A DNA stretch of 64,000 nucleotides from Unio delphinus (lineage: Eukaryota > Mollusca > Bivalvia > Unionida > Unionidae). Shown here in pieces: positions 35,808 to 50,814 of this stretch (position 1 is the first letter of the stretch; every line of letters begins with the position of its first letter). Both the position numbers and the translations under genes were made by a program. The stretch covers positions 6,937,001 to 7,001,000 of the forward strand of contig JAQISU010000115.1 in NCBI GenBank assembly GCA_029339505.1. The letters are read 5' to 3'. Below the pieces are notes generated by a model. That model saw nothing but the letters and a program-made list of their open reading frames with translations. It ran no database searches and was not told the DNA's origin.

Positions 35808-36484
35808 CAGATATAAAGCACCAACACAAATAGTATACAAGGGATATAGGGTGGCCTCTAGTGTATTTGTTATTTGTTACGGGTTTTCTCTCTGATTGTA
35901 TATTATGCATAATTGTATTTTGGACTTGACCTTGTACAAAAATCATGTTCCTTGCCTTTTTGGTAAACAAATAATACACAGCTAATGTTTTAATATGAGT
36001 ACATTTTGGATCTTTATCGTGAAATAAACGTATTTTTTTGGGGTCTGTTGTCTAGGTATTCTCCATAAAAACGCATAGCCTTCCTGATGTTTACCACATA
36101 CTTGTTATAAGTTTAGCAACACATTTGATTTGTAAATAGCCTGGAATTTTCTAGAAATGGACATCATATTAAGTCATAGTATTTGCAGAAAATGCTAATA
36201 GGGCAAATTTAGGCTTTATAAAACTGTTTTATGAAGAAATTATTCATTCATGCTTTACTAACGTTAGGCAGAATTAGCCTAATTGTTGTGCTCAGTATTT
36301 GAAATTATTCATTCCAATTATTATTCTCTTGAAATACAAAGTGATATTTCGTTACATGTTTGGAGATAAATATTTATTTTGAATTATAGTGAATTCAGGC
36401 AAGGACATATATCATTATAGTATTAGGATTAACTGGAAGACTGGTTGTGAATCATCACACTTCAGGTCACATATTTTGAACTAA
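35804..36484. other. No gene recognised
   Basis: AT-rich sequence without supported features. Confidence 0.45.
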
Positions 36485-36492
36485 ATTTGACA

Positions 36493-36738
36493 TTGGGCCC
36501 CGAGTGGCCGAGTGGTCTAAAGCGCTGTCCGTTACGGATCACTGCCATCTCACCTCTGTCTGCGTGGGTTCGAGTCTAAAATTCGGCTAATGTAGTTATG
36601 TGAGAAAGCTTGCCAGTAGCTTCTCGTGGGTCGGTGGTTCTTTCCGGTTTTTTTCCGGTTTCTTCCTCCACCATTAATACTGGCCGCCATGTATAGCCTA
36701 TATTGTCCTTAAAAATGGCGTTAAACCATAAAAAAAAA
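36493..36738 (+). mobile_element. tRNA-derived SINE (family 1)
   Basis: Full-length copy with head GGGCCCCGAGTGGCCGAGTG, B-box GGTTCGAGTCT, body AGAAAGCTTGCCAGTAGCTT and A-rich end. Target duplication ATTTGACA is at 36485-36492 and 36741-36748. Confidence 0.93.
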
Positions 36739-37183
36739 GCATTTGACACTCGTACCATTTTCCGGTGACGTTACTGTTGTGATCTGTTGCCAACTATTTT
36801 GGTTTGCTGCAGAATATGTTGCTTTGTTGTCATATATGTCTTCTTATTGCCAACTATATTGCTGTCTTTCCACTAGTGTTGCCCTTTCGTCAGCTGTGAT
36901 GCCTCGTTTACAATATAGTTACCAACTATGAGGGTAATGATCATTTACGTAACCTAGTTATCTCTTTTTCATATATATAATACATGTATTTATTACATCA
37001 GGTAAGGAATAATGCGGCTGTATAAGACTGCCGTCGTCGATAACAAATCCGTCTTTACCAAGTGTTAATATTTAGTTATGGTGTGTTAATCATGACGGGT
37101 GCTTCTTTCTAGCCGCTCTCACAGTATACAATTACTATGGGAGAAAGGCCTGGGATAATACACATGCATACAGCGACGCAATG

Positions 37184-37188
<5 letters not shown>

Positions 37189-37238
<50 letters not shown>
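37189..37238. repeat. (CT)n microsatellite
   Basis: About 25 CT units. Confidence 0.95.
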
Positions 37239-37242
<4 letters not shown>

Positions 37243-37874
37243 CTAAGATTAACGGACCATGATATGGAAACCCGCCCCAAGACCTGGGGTCTGAGAAACG
37301 AAGTATGTCATAAAGAAGTATACCGGGAAAGTAGGCAAAGGGATCTACTCCAGGGACTTTGTGAATACGATCCACACAAAAATGCAAATAACAGTAATAC
37401 ATACTTTGTTTCTTTCAAATTCTTTTTAATTTGTTACAGAAAAGCAAACACCGATAGCTTAACGTAGGTAAAGGACGGAGACGTGCCCACACTTAAAACC
37501 ATATATAGTTCACTGTTCGTAAAATAAATTTGATAAAAGGTCAAGCTATTGTGGAATGTGATCAGTGGATTATAGATCTGAATGACTGAAGTCGCAATGA
37601 AAAAATAGGACGCAGTGGAAATAAAATACAAAATGAAAAATGGAACGCAGTGAAAATAAAATACGCAATGGAAGAAAAAAAATGGAACGACGTGGAAATA
37701 AAGTAAGCAACGGAAAAATAGAAAGCAAATGGAAAGAGATTTTTTTAAATCATTGAAATAATCAAAAGAAGTTTTTAATCATCGGATGCATACATATCTG
37801 TTTAAACGGAACAACATAATACATAACTGATTTTCAAAACTGACGATAATAACTGTACGAAACGCACTATAGTA

Positions 37875-37995
37875 ATAGTAGTATGTAATAGAAATAGTAA
37901 TAGTAGTATGTAATAGTAATAGTAGTATGTAATAGTAATAGCAATAGTAGTATGTAATAGTAATAGTAGTATGTAATAGTAATAGTAGTATGTAA
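37875..37995. repeat. AATAGTAATAGTAGTATGT repeat
   Basis: Irregular tandem array of AATAGT and AGTATGT blocks with about five major units. Confidence 0.85.
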
Positions 37996-38154
37996 ATATA
38001 AACTATGACATTAAATAGAGTTCATGACCGAATTTTTGGATAGCAAAAAGCTTTAATGCAATGGAAACTAATTTTATTTGTAAACGATTTGTCTAATTAA
38101 CAGAAGGATTTCATTATCAGATGCATATTCTAAGAGTTTTGCATAATACAGAAC

Positions 38155-39085
38155 ATGTCTGTATTGCTAAGAACTACCGCCCAGTTTTTAATCTCTCATT
38201 CATATAAAAAAATCTTAGAAAAGGTTGTTCTAACCCAACTTGTATCTCATTTGAATTCAAACAGTCTTTTTAGCAATGAACAGTCTGCATATCGTCCTTG
38301 CCACAGTATGGAAACTACTCTTCTGAAAGTATTTAATGACATTCTCTCTGCTTTGGATAGTGTAAAGATTACAGTCCTCACCCTCCTGGATTTGTCTGCA
38401 GCATTTGACACAATACACCATGATATATTACTTCACCGACTCCAGTATGTATTTGGCATTCAGAATATAGCCTTACAATGGTTCAAGTCCTACTTAGTCA
38501 ACAGGACACAAATTATATATGCAAATGGAATATATTCCAGCCCAGTTGACATATGTTGTGGTGTTCCACAAGGGTCTGTTCCTGGACCTGTTTGCTTTCT
38601 TCTATACACTCAGCCGCTCTCAAGTGTCACAGATCATCACCCAGTGTATCACCAACTGTACGCTGATGGCACCCAAATATACAAGTCTAGCCACCCAACT
38701 GAAGTTGATGCTACCTTACATGGAGTAGAGAGGTGCATTTCTGATGTGAAATCATGGATGACACGATGATGATAAAACTGAGGCTATTCTGATCACAACA
38801 CAAAGACTTTCTCATTCACATCCTTGACCTCAGACAATAAATATCAGCAACACCAACATTAAATTCTCACAGTCAGTACGAAACCTAGGTGTTACTCTAA
38901 ACAGTACTCTCACATTACACCAACATGTCATGAATATATGCAAGGCTGCATATCTTGAACTGAGACGCATCAGTTCCATTCGTAAATATCTTTCAGTTGA
39001 TGCCACTAAAACACTTGTGTGTTCATTAGTACTTTCAAGACTTGACTACTGTAACTCAATTCTTTCTGGTTCGCTAATTACTTTA
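38155..39085 (+). mobile_element. CR1/L2-type LINE reverse-transcriptase fragment
   Basis: The best-preserved RT core of this family. It has KKILEKVVLTQLVSHLNSNS, NEQSAYRPCHSMETTLLKVF, TLLDLSAAFDTIHHDILLHR, CCGVPQGSVPGP, and YADGTQIYKSSHPTEVDA (38155-38760), then KAAYLELRRISSIRKYLSVD and LSRLDYCNSILSGS (38935-39075). The catalytic YADD has become YADG, and a 40-base or so gap follows SWMTR. It is truncated at both ends; no LINE 3' terminus follows. No target duplication found. Confidence 0.88.
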
Positions 39086-39807
39086 TATTACATTTCTATA
39101 GGACGTATAAGTTGGAAAGCTTCACCGTGGCAATAACTAAAATTTCATTCACCTCATTCTGTTTTGTAATCCGTGAATGTCGACTAGCGGCAATAACTAT
39201 GGAAAATGCTTATAGTGAAATGTAAATATCACAAGCATTTAACTGTACGTATATATTCTTGTCCAGACCTTTTTTTATGACCACTTCAAAATTTAAGCAA
39301 TTTTCGAAAAAATAAACAAATTATTGATCTACTTCTGTTACCCGAAAAGGAGGTATTAACTTGATATTTCTAAAACATTAAATTGGGGGAGTGTTTTCCA
39401 CACTTTTAATTCTTTTAATCTAATTTCAAATTTCCATTTTTAATCTCTCTCTTTGCAATTTCTTTCTGCGATGTAACTCTCTACTTTACATGATAGCTTA
39501 AAAGCTTGTTAATTTCACTGAAGATTTCTAAAATGTGAAATAATAATTCCTGGAATTTAGAAAATTCCATATGAAAGTTAATAAAAAAATTCAAAACCAA
39601 CGTTTTCTTAAATATGCAATTCGTATCCCAAGGACGAATGCCCAGTTTTCTGCCAGGAATATATGCTTTAAAACAAGCAACAGAAAAGAGTGAAAGACAA
39701 CAAGCTTTGTAAAATGTAATAAATAAATAATAAATGTTCTACAAAATGGAAAATGTACATGTCCTGCTCGTATATAATCTATCTCATCTTTAAAGACTTA
39801 AATGTTT
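39086..39807. other. No gene recognised
   Basis: AT-rich sequence between the LINE fragment and an (ATT)n tract. Nothing supported. Confidence 0.45.
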
Positions 39808-39823
39808 ATTATTATTATTATTA

Positions 39824-39905
<82 letters not shown>

Positions 39906-39943
39906 TATTATCATTATTATAATCATTATCATCATTATTATTA

Positions 39944-39996
<53 letters not shown>

Positions 39997-39997
39997 T
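39808..39997. repeat. (ATT)n microsatellite
   Basis: About 63 triplets with scattered ATC and AATG interruptions. Unlike 27661, it is not preceded by the LINE 3' terminal motif. Confidence 0.94.
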
Positions 39998-40068
39998 TTT
40001 ACGTTTATTTGAGGCTTACTTAGCGCGCTAAACGCATATATCTGCGTAATGCATGTATATATCCAGCA

Positions 40069-40205
40069 GGGACGTCATTTCAATTTTTCAGGGGGAGGGG
40101 TGGGAAAACTTTGACAGGCTTCTTAATTTTCGTATTTTCTTATATAGGTTACAATAATTTTTAAGGAGATGCAAATTCGGGGGTGGGTGGAGCCCCAATC
40201 AAGTC
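40069..40205. mobile_element. Small hAT-like MITE (sister of 28494-28616, opposite orientation)
   Basis: Starts CAGGGACGTCATTTCAATTT; its first 90 bases match the reverse complement of 28530-28616. The right end CAAGTCCTTG is degenerate. Flanks ATATCCAG and TTATCCAC agree at 6 of 8. Confidence 0.55.
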
Positions 40206-40675
40206 CTTGTTATCCACGTATTCGAAGCATATATCTGCATACTGGTAGCATATGTCTGCGGAAAGGAAGCATACGTCTGCGGACTGGAAGTAAATATTTA
40301 CCTCATTCCGTTAATTTATTTTTTTAAATTTATTGATTGTTAAGTGGTGTATTTAAGATAAAATCAACCTTAAGGATTTTGAACCTAAATTTACTTATGT
40401 GTATGTATTATCTACCACATACAGATACTGTAGTGCTAATTATTTACCACAGCCTTTTCCATGTGTTGCTATTACAATCACAACGTGAAATCATTCTTGT
40501 CTGTCTACTTTCTATATGGATCCACGACGAAGCTCTCTTCGTCTTTCATGCACTTCACGTGATCGTATCATGCTTGGACGGACCAAATAGGGTTCCATTC
40601 AAGGTAAACTGCCATTTCGAACAGGCATGTTCGCACGTTCTGAGGTTACACAGGAATTTATGAAAAGGCTGAAGG

Positions 40676-42975
<2,300 letters not shown>

Positions 42976-43247
42976 GATCACAATATCACCAAATTGATAA
43001 CTGTGTAAAAAAAATCACAATATCATCAAATTGACCACTGCGTAAAAAAACACAATATCACTAAATTGACCACTGTGTAAAAAATCACAATATCACCAAA
43101 TTGACCACTGTGCAAAAAAAATCACCAAATTGACCAGTGTAAAAGAAATCACCAAATTGACCACTGTGTAAAAAAAATCACCAAATTGACCACTGTGTAA
43201 AAAAATCACCAAATTGACCACTGTGTAAAAAAATCACCATTTAGCAA
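42976..43247. repeat. ~28-37-bp minisatellite at LINE copy B 3' part
   Basis: Units of ATCACCAAATTGACCACTGT followed by GTAAAAAA, early ones with an extra ATCACAATATC, about eight copies. It starts right after the shared LINE block ending CAGTGAGACGG; copy A has no array there. Confidence 0.9.
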
Positions 43248-43313
43248 ATTCCATACTATGGTGCAATGTGTTAAAAGTCAAACATAAAGAATGGAAGTTA
43301 TTTTAGAACTAAA

Positions 43314-43314
43314 C

Positions 43315-43383
<69 letters not shown>
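43314..43383. repeat. (GA)n then G-run
   Basis: About 29 GA units with one AAAG break, followed by a run of G. Confidence 0.93.
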
Positions 43384-45420
43384 CGTGGGTGGTGGGTACC
43401 GGAGGAGCATCGTCTTACATCTTGATGGAAATTTCGACAAAAAAACATTATACAAAATCACAGAATATATAACCAGTACTATGATGTCCTGTGGTCAGGT
43501 TATCACAATCGGGAGGTGACCTGGCATAGACAACAGCTCTACCGAGGGTGGGGGAGAGGGCGGAGAAGCGGATCCGATCTACCTCTTATTTAGGGGCGTT
43601 TAACTTCAAACACGGGCTCAGCCCCAAACGACCTCATCGCTAGAAAAATGTCGTCCTCGTAGCTGATTAGGTGGAAGAAGAAAAGATCAACCTAATGAAC
43701 TACTTTGCGTGTTCTCACATCAAACCATCCACGGGAAATGCTTCTTGGCGCGAGAAGGTAAATTTCTCGAGAAACGACATCTTCACATTTCCTATAGCCG
43801 TGAGGACTGAAGTAAATCGCTGCTGGTTTCATTAAATTAGTCAGTTTTACCAACAAAGAGAATCGTAGCCTTTATGCATCATTTAATGGATATTATGTAT
43901 ATCTAAATTGTCTGTTTAACTTTTGTTCATGATTTCAGATTATAAACAACATATAATAAAGCTACATTTTGTCCATGATTATATCTTTTATTTTAATATA
44001 ATTCAAACTTTGCAAATTCTGTTTACTTGGGTTTTAGTACTAAACCCAGTCTTGATAATGAACCAGCTTACAGTTTGGGATTATTTCCATTGGTATGATT
44101 TAGCATTGCGAATTGAGTCAGATGGTTTTTTTCTCGACATACGTCAGGTGGAAAGGTACTGCGGCATAGATAAAGTACGACTGTTTTGCGACAAAAGGTC
44201 GTAATAGAATCGTCGGGATTTAAGGAGTAAGAAGTAAAGAATTTTCAGTCCTATTCATATTACTGTCTTTTTTATGTTCAAATTGCAATAGCATCTAGTT
44301 TTGATTTAGATTTAATTTGAAACGGATTATTGTTATAAATTATTTATTGAAATTACAAACTGCTCGAATGAGTGTTGGGAGTATAAAAATATATTTCGGA
44401 ATTATTGTGAATGTATTCAAAGACTTTTTATACAATTATATTGTTATACATCAAGACAGTTGGTACGGCAGCACATTTAAGACCAAGAATGCGTTCGAAA
44501 CGCTCTATTCTTTTGGAATTGCGATATAACTTTCAGGATTATTTTGGATTTTGCTAACAATACTTGAGTTCTTCTAAAATCATCATTTGATACCTTTGAG
44601 AACTAAATTATTTGCTAGATTTTACAAAACTTGTTGGTTTTGCTACTTTCTGTTTTTCAGCTTAGAACCACATAGTCGTCACGTGACCCACTGTCAGTTC
44701 TTTCTCAGAGCGTAGAAATAATGGCATTCAAGGCAAGCCCCATGACACATAAGCACAGTGTTTCCATGACACGTAAAACACAACTGTTGTTTAATCTGAT
44801 AATGAGATCCTTAACGTTATCTCACATATAATGTGAACCATATTGATGTAGTCAGGCATCAGGCACAAAGTTCCTCAGCCACCATTTATTTCCATTTCGC
44901 ATTCGATGAAAATCATTGAATTTCAAAGAGATATGGACCAAGTAATTATACACTGTAGTTACTGGGTTACTGTCCACTTTGCGAATTTTACAACAGAATG
45001 TTTAAAACAGTTAAAGATTGAAACATTTTTGAAGGCAACGAAATGCTTGCAGTATTTATGCAAAGAGGTAGATATGGAACAACAACTTGAGCACGTTGAT
45101 CCAAACTTCAACGCTTAGACTAACCCAGACCATTGTACGAACTTGGACTCTCGTAGGAATTTTCACTGATACAATTTTCCACACCGACGTTAACATTCAA
45201 AGATTTATCTATTACTTCATAAAATATAATAAAAACCTTTCCCAAGCCCAATATCCTGCCTTAATCGACACCTTCACGGGAAAGATTGTCCCGAGTTCAA
45301 GATATTGTTGTTAAAGAACTGCATGCACTTGAGCGTTCACCAGTGCCGAAGAACTTTTGGATGTTACATGTTTACTTGGAAAACACGTTTAAATAGTTTA
45401 CTATATACTTATTAATATTT
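43384..45420. other. Unrecognised region with protein-like open stretches (left)
   Basis: No repeat family of this window occurs here. Open frames at 43923-44204 (93 codons), 44906-45118 (70 codons) and 45087-45314 (75 codons) have balanced, non-repetitive composition, for example TTECLKQLKIETFLKATKCL and CKEVDMEQQLEHVDPNFNA in the second. No acceptor/donor model or known domain was recognised. This could be remnants of a captured or viral-type gene, a diverged transposon, or chance. Confidence 0.3.
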
Positions 45421-45430
45421 AACGACACTC

Positions 45431-45679
45431 TTGAGGCCCCGAGTGGTCCATTGGTCTAAAGCGCTCACCTTTACAACGGATCACTGCCATCTCACCTCTG
45501 TATGCGTGGGTTCGAGTCTCGGGCTCAGCTAATGTGGTTATGTGAAAAAGCATGCCGGTAGCTTCTCGTGGGTCCGTGATTCATTCAGGGATTTACCTTG
45601 GTTCTTCCTCCACCATTAATACTGGCCGCCATGTAGCCTGTCTTGTGCTGAAAATGACATTAAACAATATAACAACAAC
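45431..45679 (+). mobile_element. tRNA-derived SINE (family 1)
   Basis: Diverged full-length copy; head GGCCCCGAGTGGTCCATTGG, tail GGCCGCCATGTAGCCTG, (AAC)n end. 10-bp target duplication AACGACACTC at 45421-45430 and 45680-45689. Confidence 0.93.
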
Positions 45680-45689
45680 AACGACACTC

Positions 45690-47640
45690 AACCATCTGAG
45701 AATTCGGCACTGATGAGAACGTGGGCAGGTTTGCCTCCAAAGAGGATTCGACTGAATTTAAAAGCCGGGTTTTTGTTGACCCGGACGAACATGTAATTTT
45801 TGAAGATCACACTGGAAAACCTAACACGACTAAAATGGATGTATTTTGCTTAGAAGCTGAGAAATCAATCAAACGATGAGGGGGTCGGAGACTGACATGT
45901 CGAATACAATTATAAATATTTACATTGATGTAACATGGATTTGGAGAAACGATATGTGGTTGCAAAGATCGCAGAGTTGCCCCTACCATCGCGCGTTGCT
46001 TAAAGACTGATCAACGTAATATTAGCCACCGTGAGAATATTAGACTCCCAAGACAGCAGAGAAATGCGTAGCACATGGTCTGCTTATATTCTATGTTTTC
46101 AAAGACCTAAACTTTGATATCCTAATGATGTGCGAGTCTGAATCACATTTATTTCAACAACAAAAAACAATTCCCGTTGTGAGGTGTAGTACATACGTTG
46201 ATAAAAGATATTTCGCTTTTGGAACTAAAATGTAATAAGTACCACGACACTATTAAAACATATATTAAAAGATATGCAGGTAGTGGAATTATTTACCGAA
46301 GATGAAATTCAGTTAAAAGGATTCAGCATCTACCTAGACGGGCACGTTACTGTGTAGTGGCGCATTGTTAGAAGAGTTTGCTATACATTAAAAGGGATCA
46401 ATTCTGCGGTTGTGAGGTTGCGAAATTTTTCTACCAGATGTTGGACCGGCTGGGCTGGCTAGTGATTTTGTTCCACTGGCTGATGCATATCTACGTAACA
46501 ATTGTGTTAACAAGCCATGATATCCATTTAAATATAATCGTGTTTAGGCATAAATAAAAATCGGCAGCTTGGACCACCCAGATATACAAATACCATGTCG
46601 ACGCCATGCTGAAATCATTGCATTCGCACGTAAAAACGCTCACCTATTTGTGTATATTATAGTTTGCAAGGATTATTTAGTTTATAATATTTTTAAGGAA
46701 CAGTCTCTTTTCAGTCTTAAGTTCGCACTTAAAAGATGGGTATAAAGCGCGTAGATTCATTTACAAAATAAATGTAAAAGTTTGGGCGATATGAATGGAG
46801 GTCGTGGTCTTTCCGAAATGCCAGAATGACAGTTTTTTTTTTAATCAGGTATTGTAACTCACATGACCATGTTAATTGATTGCGAATATGAATGTGACAA
46901 GCTATGAGGTATTTATAATTTATATTCCATAATTTTTGCCTAGATTTATTAATCTTAAAAGTAAAATGATGCGATTGTTTTGTATTACTGAATATTATCA
47001 GAAACTTTGCTCTAATACTTCCATAATATCTTAAATTCTGACCAATTTGTTAAGTAATAAAACCATGTTTCATCGGTTTGACAAATATCATTAGTCGTGT
47101 GATAAGTTAAATGCCATCAATAGTGCATCAGTTCATTCAGCTCTGGAAGATTTCATTCAGCTCTGGAAGATTTCAAGAACTCATATAAAATGTCAGTAGA
47201 TGCAAATATAATGCAAGAGTCGCTGGAGTATTCCGACAGAAAAAACAAAAATATAATATCGCTACAGCCAACAACTCGTGCAGCAAAACGCAGTCTCGAT
47301 ACAATTACAAAGCTCTATTCGATAGGTATCGAAATAACATTTTTAGCATGGGAATGTTTGAAAATTTGTGAAAATGGAAAATAAAGACAACTTGATGTAC
47401 GCAGTGAAAACATAAAACTTAATTTATGAGGCTACCTTTGAATGGAATCGGGCGTTGGAACCATAATCATTTAGTAGGATAGTCATTTAGTAGGATATGT
47501 AAAGGAGAAACCTTTAACCTATATCAAGGAATTTGAGGAATTGTACCACACAGATTTAATCAGAAGATTTAACAGCATTTCGTCAATATGTTTGTCTACT
47601 ACCCACGTTTATGACATGCATGCAACTTTAATGCGGGCCT
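45690..47640. other. Unrecognised region with protein-like open stretches (right)
   Basis: Continuation of the unrecognised region. The frame from about 45716 to 45880 reads ENVGRFASKEDSTEFKSRVF and goes on to FEDHTGKPNTTKMDVFCLEA before a TGA. Near 46280-46370 another frame reads VVELFTEDEIQLKGFSIYLD. The first has coding-like composition and no stop for 55 codons. The family was not recognised; neighbouring frames are broken, so a relic is more likely than a gene. Confidence 0.3.
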
Positions 47641-47653
47641 AACCTTGATACCA

Positions 47654-47905
47654 GGGGCCCCGAGTGGCCGAGTAGTCTAAAGCACTGTCCGTTACTGATC
47701 ACTGCCATCTCACCTGTCTGCGTGGGTTCGAGTCGAAGATTCGGTTAATGTAGTTATGTGAGAAAGCTTGCCAGTAGCTTTCGTGGGTCGGTGGTTCTTT
47801 CCGGGATTTTTCCGGGTTCTTCCTCCACCATTAATACTGGCCGCCATGTATAGCCTATATTGTGCTGAAAAATGGCGTTAAAACATAAAAAAAACAAAAA
47901 ACAAA
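47654..47905 (+). mobile_element. tRNA-derived SINE (family 1), copy X
   Basis: Full-length with 13-bp target duplication AACCTTGATACCA at 47641-47653 and 47906-47918. It differs from the other copies by shared changes (GAGTAGTCT, ACTGATCACT, deletion giving CACCTGTCTG) that reappear in the next copy. Confidence 0.94.
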
Positions 47906-48424
47906 AACCTTGATACCAACTAACCTCGCAATCAGTGCAGCGCATACACAGTTCACGTCACATGAGCATCTCGTTCTCTGTCTAGAACTTGTATGCCATT
48001 TGATAGCGTCCCATGGCAAATTTTCACACAGCCATTAGCTCTGAGTGGCCGAGTAGTCTAAAGCACTGTCCGTTACTGATCACTGCCATCTCACCTGTCT
48101 GCGTGGGTTCGAGTCGAAGATTCGGTTAATGTAGTTATGTGAGAAAGCTTGCCAGTAGCTTTCGTGGGTCGGTGGTTCTTTCCGGGATTTTTCCGGGTTC
48201 TTCCTCCACCATTAATACTGGCCGCCATGTATAGCCTATATTGTGCTGAAAAATGGCGTTAAAACATAAAAAAAAACAAAAAACAAAAACCTTGATACCA
48301 ACTAACCTCGCAATCAGTGCAGCGCATACACAGTTCACGTCACATGAGCATCTCGTTCTCTGTCTAGAACTTGTATGCCATTTGATAGCGTCCCATGGCA
48401 AATTTTCACACAGCCATTAGCTCT
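47662..48424 (+). repeat. 381-bp tandem duplication containing SINE + spacer
   Basis: The segment from GAGTGGCCGAGT at 47662 to 48042 is repeated almost perfectly from 48043 to 48424 (one or two extra A in the A-run). A third GAGTGGCCGAGT at 48425 begins a different SINE. The unit edges lie in a 12-bp block shared by SINE heads, so unequal exchange between neighbouring SINEs explains the duplication. Confidence 0.92.
48040..48288 (+). mobile_element. tRNA-derived SINE (family 1), duplicated copy of X
   Basis: Identical in body to the copy at 47654 including its private changes. It is a product of the 381-bp duplication, not a separate insertion; its left flank is the flank of the third SINE. 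Confidence 0.92.
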
Positions 48425-48674
48425 GAGTGGCCGAGTGGTCTAAAGCGCTATCCGTTACGGACCACTGCCATGTCACCTCTGTCTGCGTGTGTTCGAGTCT
48501 AAGATTCGGCAAATGTAGTTATGTGAAAAAGCTTGCCAGTAGCTTCTCGTGGGTCGGTGGTTCTTTCCGGGGGTTGTCCGGGTTCTTCCTCCACCACTGA
48601 TACTGGCCGCCATGTATAGCCTATATTGTGCTGAAAAATGGCGTTAAACCATAAAAAACAAAAAACAAAAAACA
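48421..48674 (+). mobile_element. tRNA-derived SINE (family 1), copy Z
   Basis: Independent insertion with consensus-like head GAGTGGCCGAGTGGTC and end GGCGTTAAACC plus A-rich tail. Possible target duplication AGCTCTGA at 48419-48426 and 48675-48682. Confidence 0.9.
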
Positions 48675-48828
48675 AGCTCTGACGATGGTGTTCTATGCTT
48701 TAGTATGAACTGTAATGTCATAAATACAAGATAAACTTCTTAATATAATAACCCTTGCTTCATTCAACTAGAAAGTTGTAGTATATTTACCTTTGTTTCA
48801 TTTTCTTATCATACCGCTTTAACCACAA

Positions 48829-48833
<5 letters not shown>

Positions 48834-48880
<47 letters not shown>
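48834..48880. repeat. (CT)n microsatellite
   Basis: About 23 CT units next to the family-2 SINE. Confidence 0.95.
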
Positions 48881-48885
<5 letters not shown>

Positions 48886-48888
48886 CTG

Positions 48889-49220
48889 CTTCAGCGGCCT
48901 AGTGGTTAGAGCGTCCGCTGCGGATGCGGCAGGTCGTTGGTTCGATCCTCGGCCGAGTCATACCAAAGACTTACAAAAATGGTACTAACAGATGCCTTGC
49001 TTGACGCTCAGCATTAAGAGGTTAGTGTTAGTACTGGTCGGCCTAGTGTCAGGATAAAGCGACTTGGTGGAACATCATATTACATGTCTGAGGCATAATG
49101 CCCCAGTGCTAGACATCACTATAAACTGCCTCACTGCAGACAAAGTAGCGATATGACTGAACAATTGTTACAGCTTTTTGCGCAGGGGGCTCATATCCAG
49201 GGGAGATAACCACAACAACA
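48889..49220 (+). mobile_element. tRNA-derived SINE (family 2)
   Basis: A-box TAGTGGTTAGAGCG and B-box GGTTCGATCC at tRNA spacing (head GCGGCCTAGTGGTTAGAGCG). A non-tRNA body follows (AAAAATGGTACTAACAG, GCTCAGCATTAAGAG, GCATAATGCCCCAGTGC) and an (AAC)n end. Short flanking duplication AAAACTG at 48882-48888 and 49221-49227. Distinct from family 1; a truncated relative is at 4905. Confidence 0.85.
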
Positions 49221-49539
49221 AAAACTGAATACTTTCACAAATTGTCTCTCTTGAGAAAGCATGTCAACATTTTGCCGAGCCGAGAGAGCGTTAAAACATC
49301 CAAATCAGAAAGAGGTTATTGTGTATCTGAATATATACGGCCTTCGATATTAATGTGGAGAACTGCATTCTCCTTTTACTGATGGTACTGTTCCCATTTT
49401 ATGTGTTGCTGAGACCAAACTCGACTTATTTTTCAGTGATTAGCTGTTTGCATTTCCGTACTTTTTGCTATTTTGAAATTAGAGATATTGTCAAGGTAAA
49501 AGACTGACAACGTTCATCCGATTCTATCTTTCCGTCAGA

Positions 49540-49790
49540 TCATGACCAGAGATGGAAAACGAACACGTCGAGAGGCGTTCCTGTGGAAGGGAATGCCAAC
49601 GGCAGTGAGTATGGAGCGTTTGGTCTACATAGACATGCCCCATTTTCGAGGATCAAAGAGCAGCGTGAGACAAATGTTTCTTGAATGGTGACCAAATAAC
49701 AGTAATTGGTGATTTTAATTATAATCTACTGATTTGTTAAAATATTAACTCCTACAAACAATATATCAGATGCTTGACGTAAGTAAGCTT
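49540..49790 (+). mobile_element. LINE endonuclease relic
   Basis: A frame near 49690 reads ITVIGDFNYNLL, the GDFN metal-site motif of APE-type LINE endonucleases. Sequence after 49790 includes ISFENNTFLSSLSDWHDLVS. Short and broken; clade not assignable. Confidence 0.4.
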
Positions 49791-50814
49791 TTCATAGACG
49801 AACCTTCATTTAATAATGATATAATAAAGTATAGTTTAATCTCTTTTGAAAACAATACATTTTTGAGTAGTTTGAGTGACTGGCATGATTTAGTTTCTGC
49901 TTTTTTTGGGATGAAGTAAACCCTAATAAAAATTACAAAATAAAAGTCAGAAGATAACAGCTACACGTATTGTAATGAACACCGTGCATGACTTCTATAA
50001 ATAGGGCTTATTTTCATCTGGCAGACAGACATCTGTAAAATGTTGCACTCTGATATCATCGAGGAACGTGTTCTGATTAGGCACAAGCTTCTGAAGAATG
50101 ACCTTCCCCTTAATATAAATTTGCTCATTGCATAAAGCTGTTTTAAGAATGGACTGATTTTAAATTGTTTGTTTGTCCTTTTTAATGAAGAAATAATATC
50201 AGCTCGAACAATTACAGAAATAAAAGAGATAAAATTAACAACACCAAACAGGAGGAGTATTAAAATATACTTTGAAGAAAAATGCTACCGTGGCACAAGA
50301 TCCACAGAAGCGTAGCAAATGATATAGGAAAGAGATATCTGAATTCAATGTAGCCCAAAAGAGAGGCCAGTGGTGGGGTGGGTAGGGGTGAAGCTGACAT
50401 TTGGTGGGGTGGGTGGGGGTGGAGCTGACATTTCCTTGATTAGGTTTTAATTTTGATGCACACTCATAATTATGCCTGGACTCGCTTAAAAAACAAAAGG
50501 AAGGCGATGTCCCTTTGGCCCCTATATATAGTTCTGTCCCATATCCCCGTCACCTACTTGTTTATCCACTCCCAACCTAAAGAAAGAAACACATAAAGTG
50601 GGACACTTCATGGTCAGCCAGTGTTTCCCCCACCCCCACCTCTAGCATGGAACAAATAATGCAAGCAATCAATATCTAATGGAATTATAATTGAATAATA
50701 TATGCGTAAAATCAATAAGAAAATCTATCAAATTAAAGTGTGTAGATTTGAAGAAAAGAAAACAAGACTGAATTTGACAATATCCCTGTAATATTGGTCA
50801 AATTGTGAACCTGC

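Noticed and set aside
40337..40663. 108-codon open frame
   Set aside because: No domain, no splice context and hydrophobic composition typical of chance frames in AT-rich DNA.
47641..48682. Three evenly spaced repeats considered as a CRISPR-like array
   Set aside because: Units are 381 bp SINE-plus-spacer duplications in a eukaryotic genome with poly(A)-type ends and target duplications.
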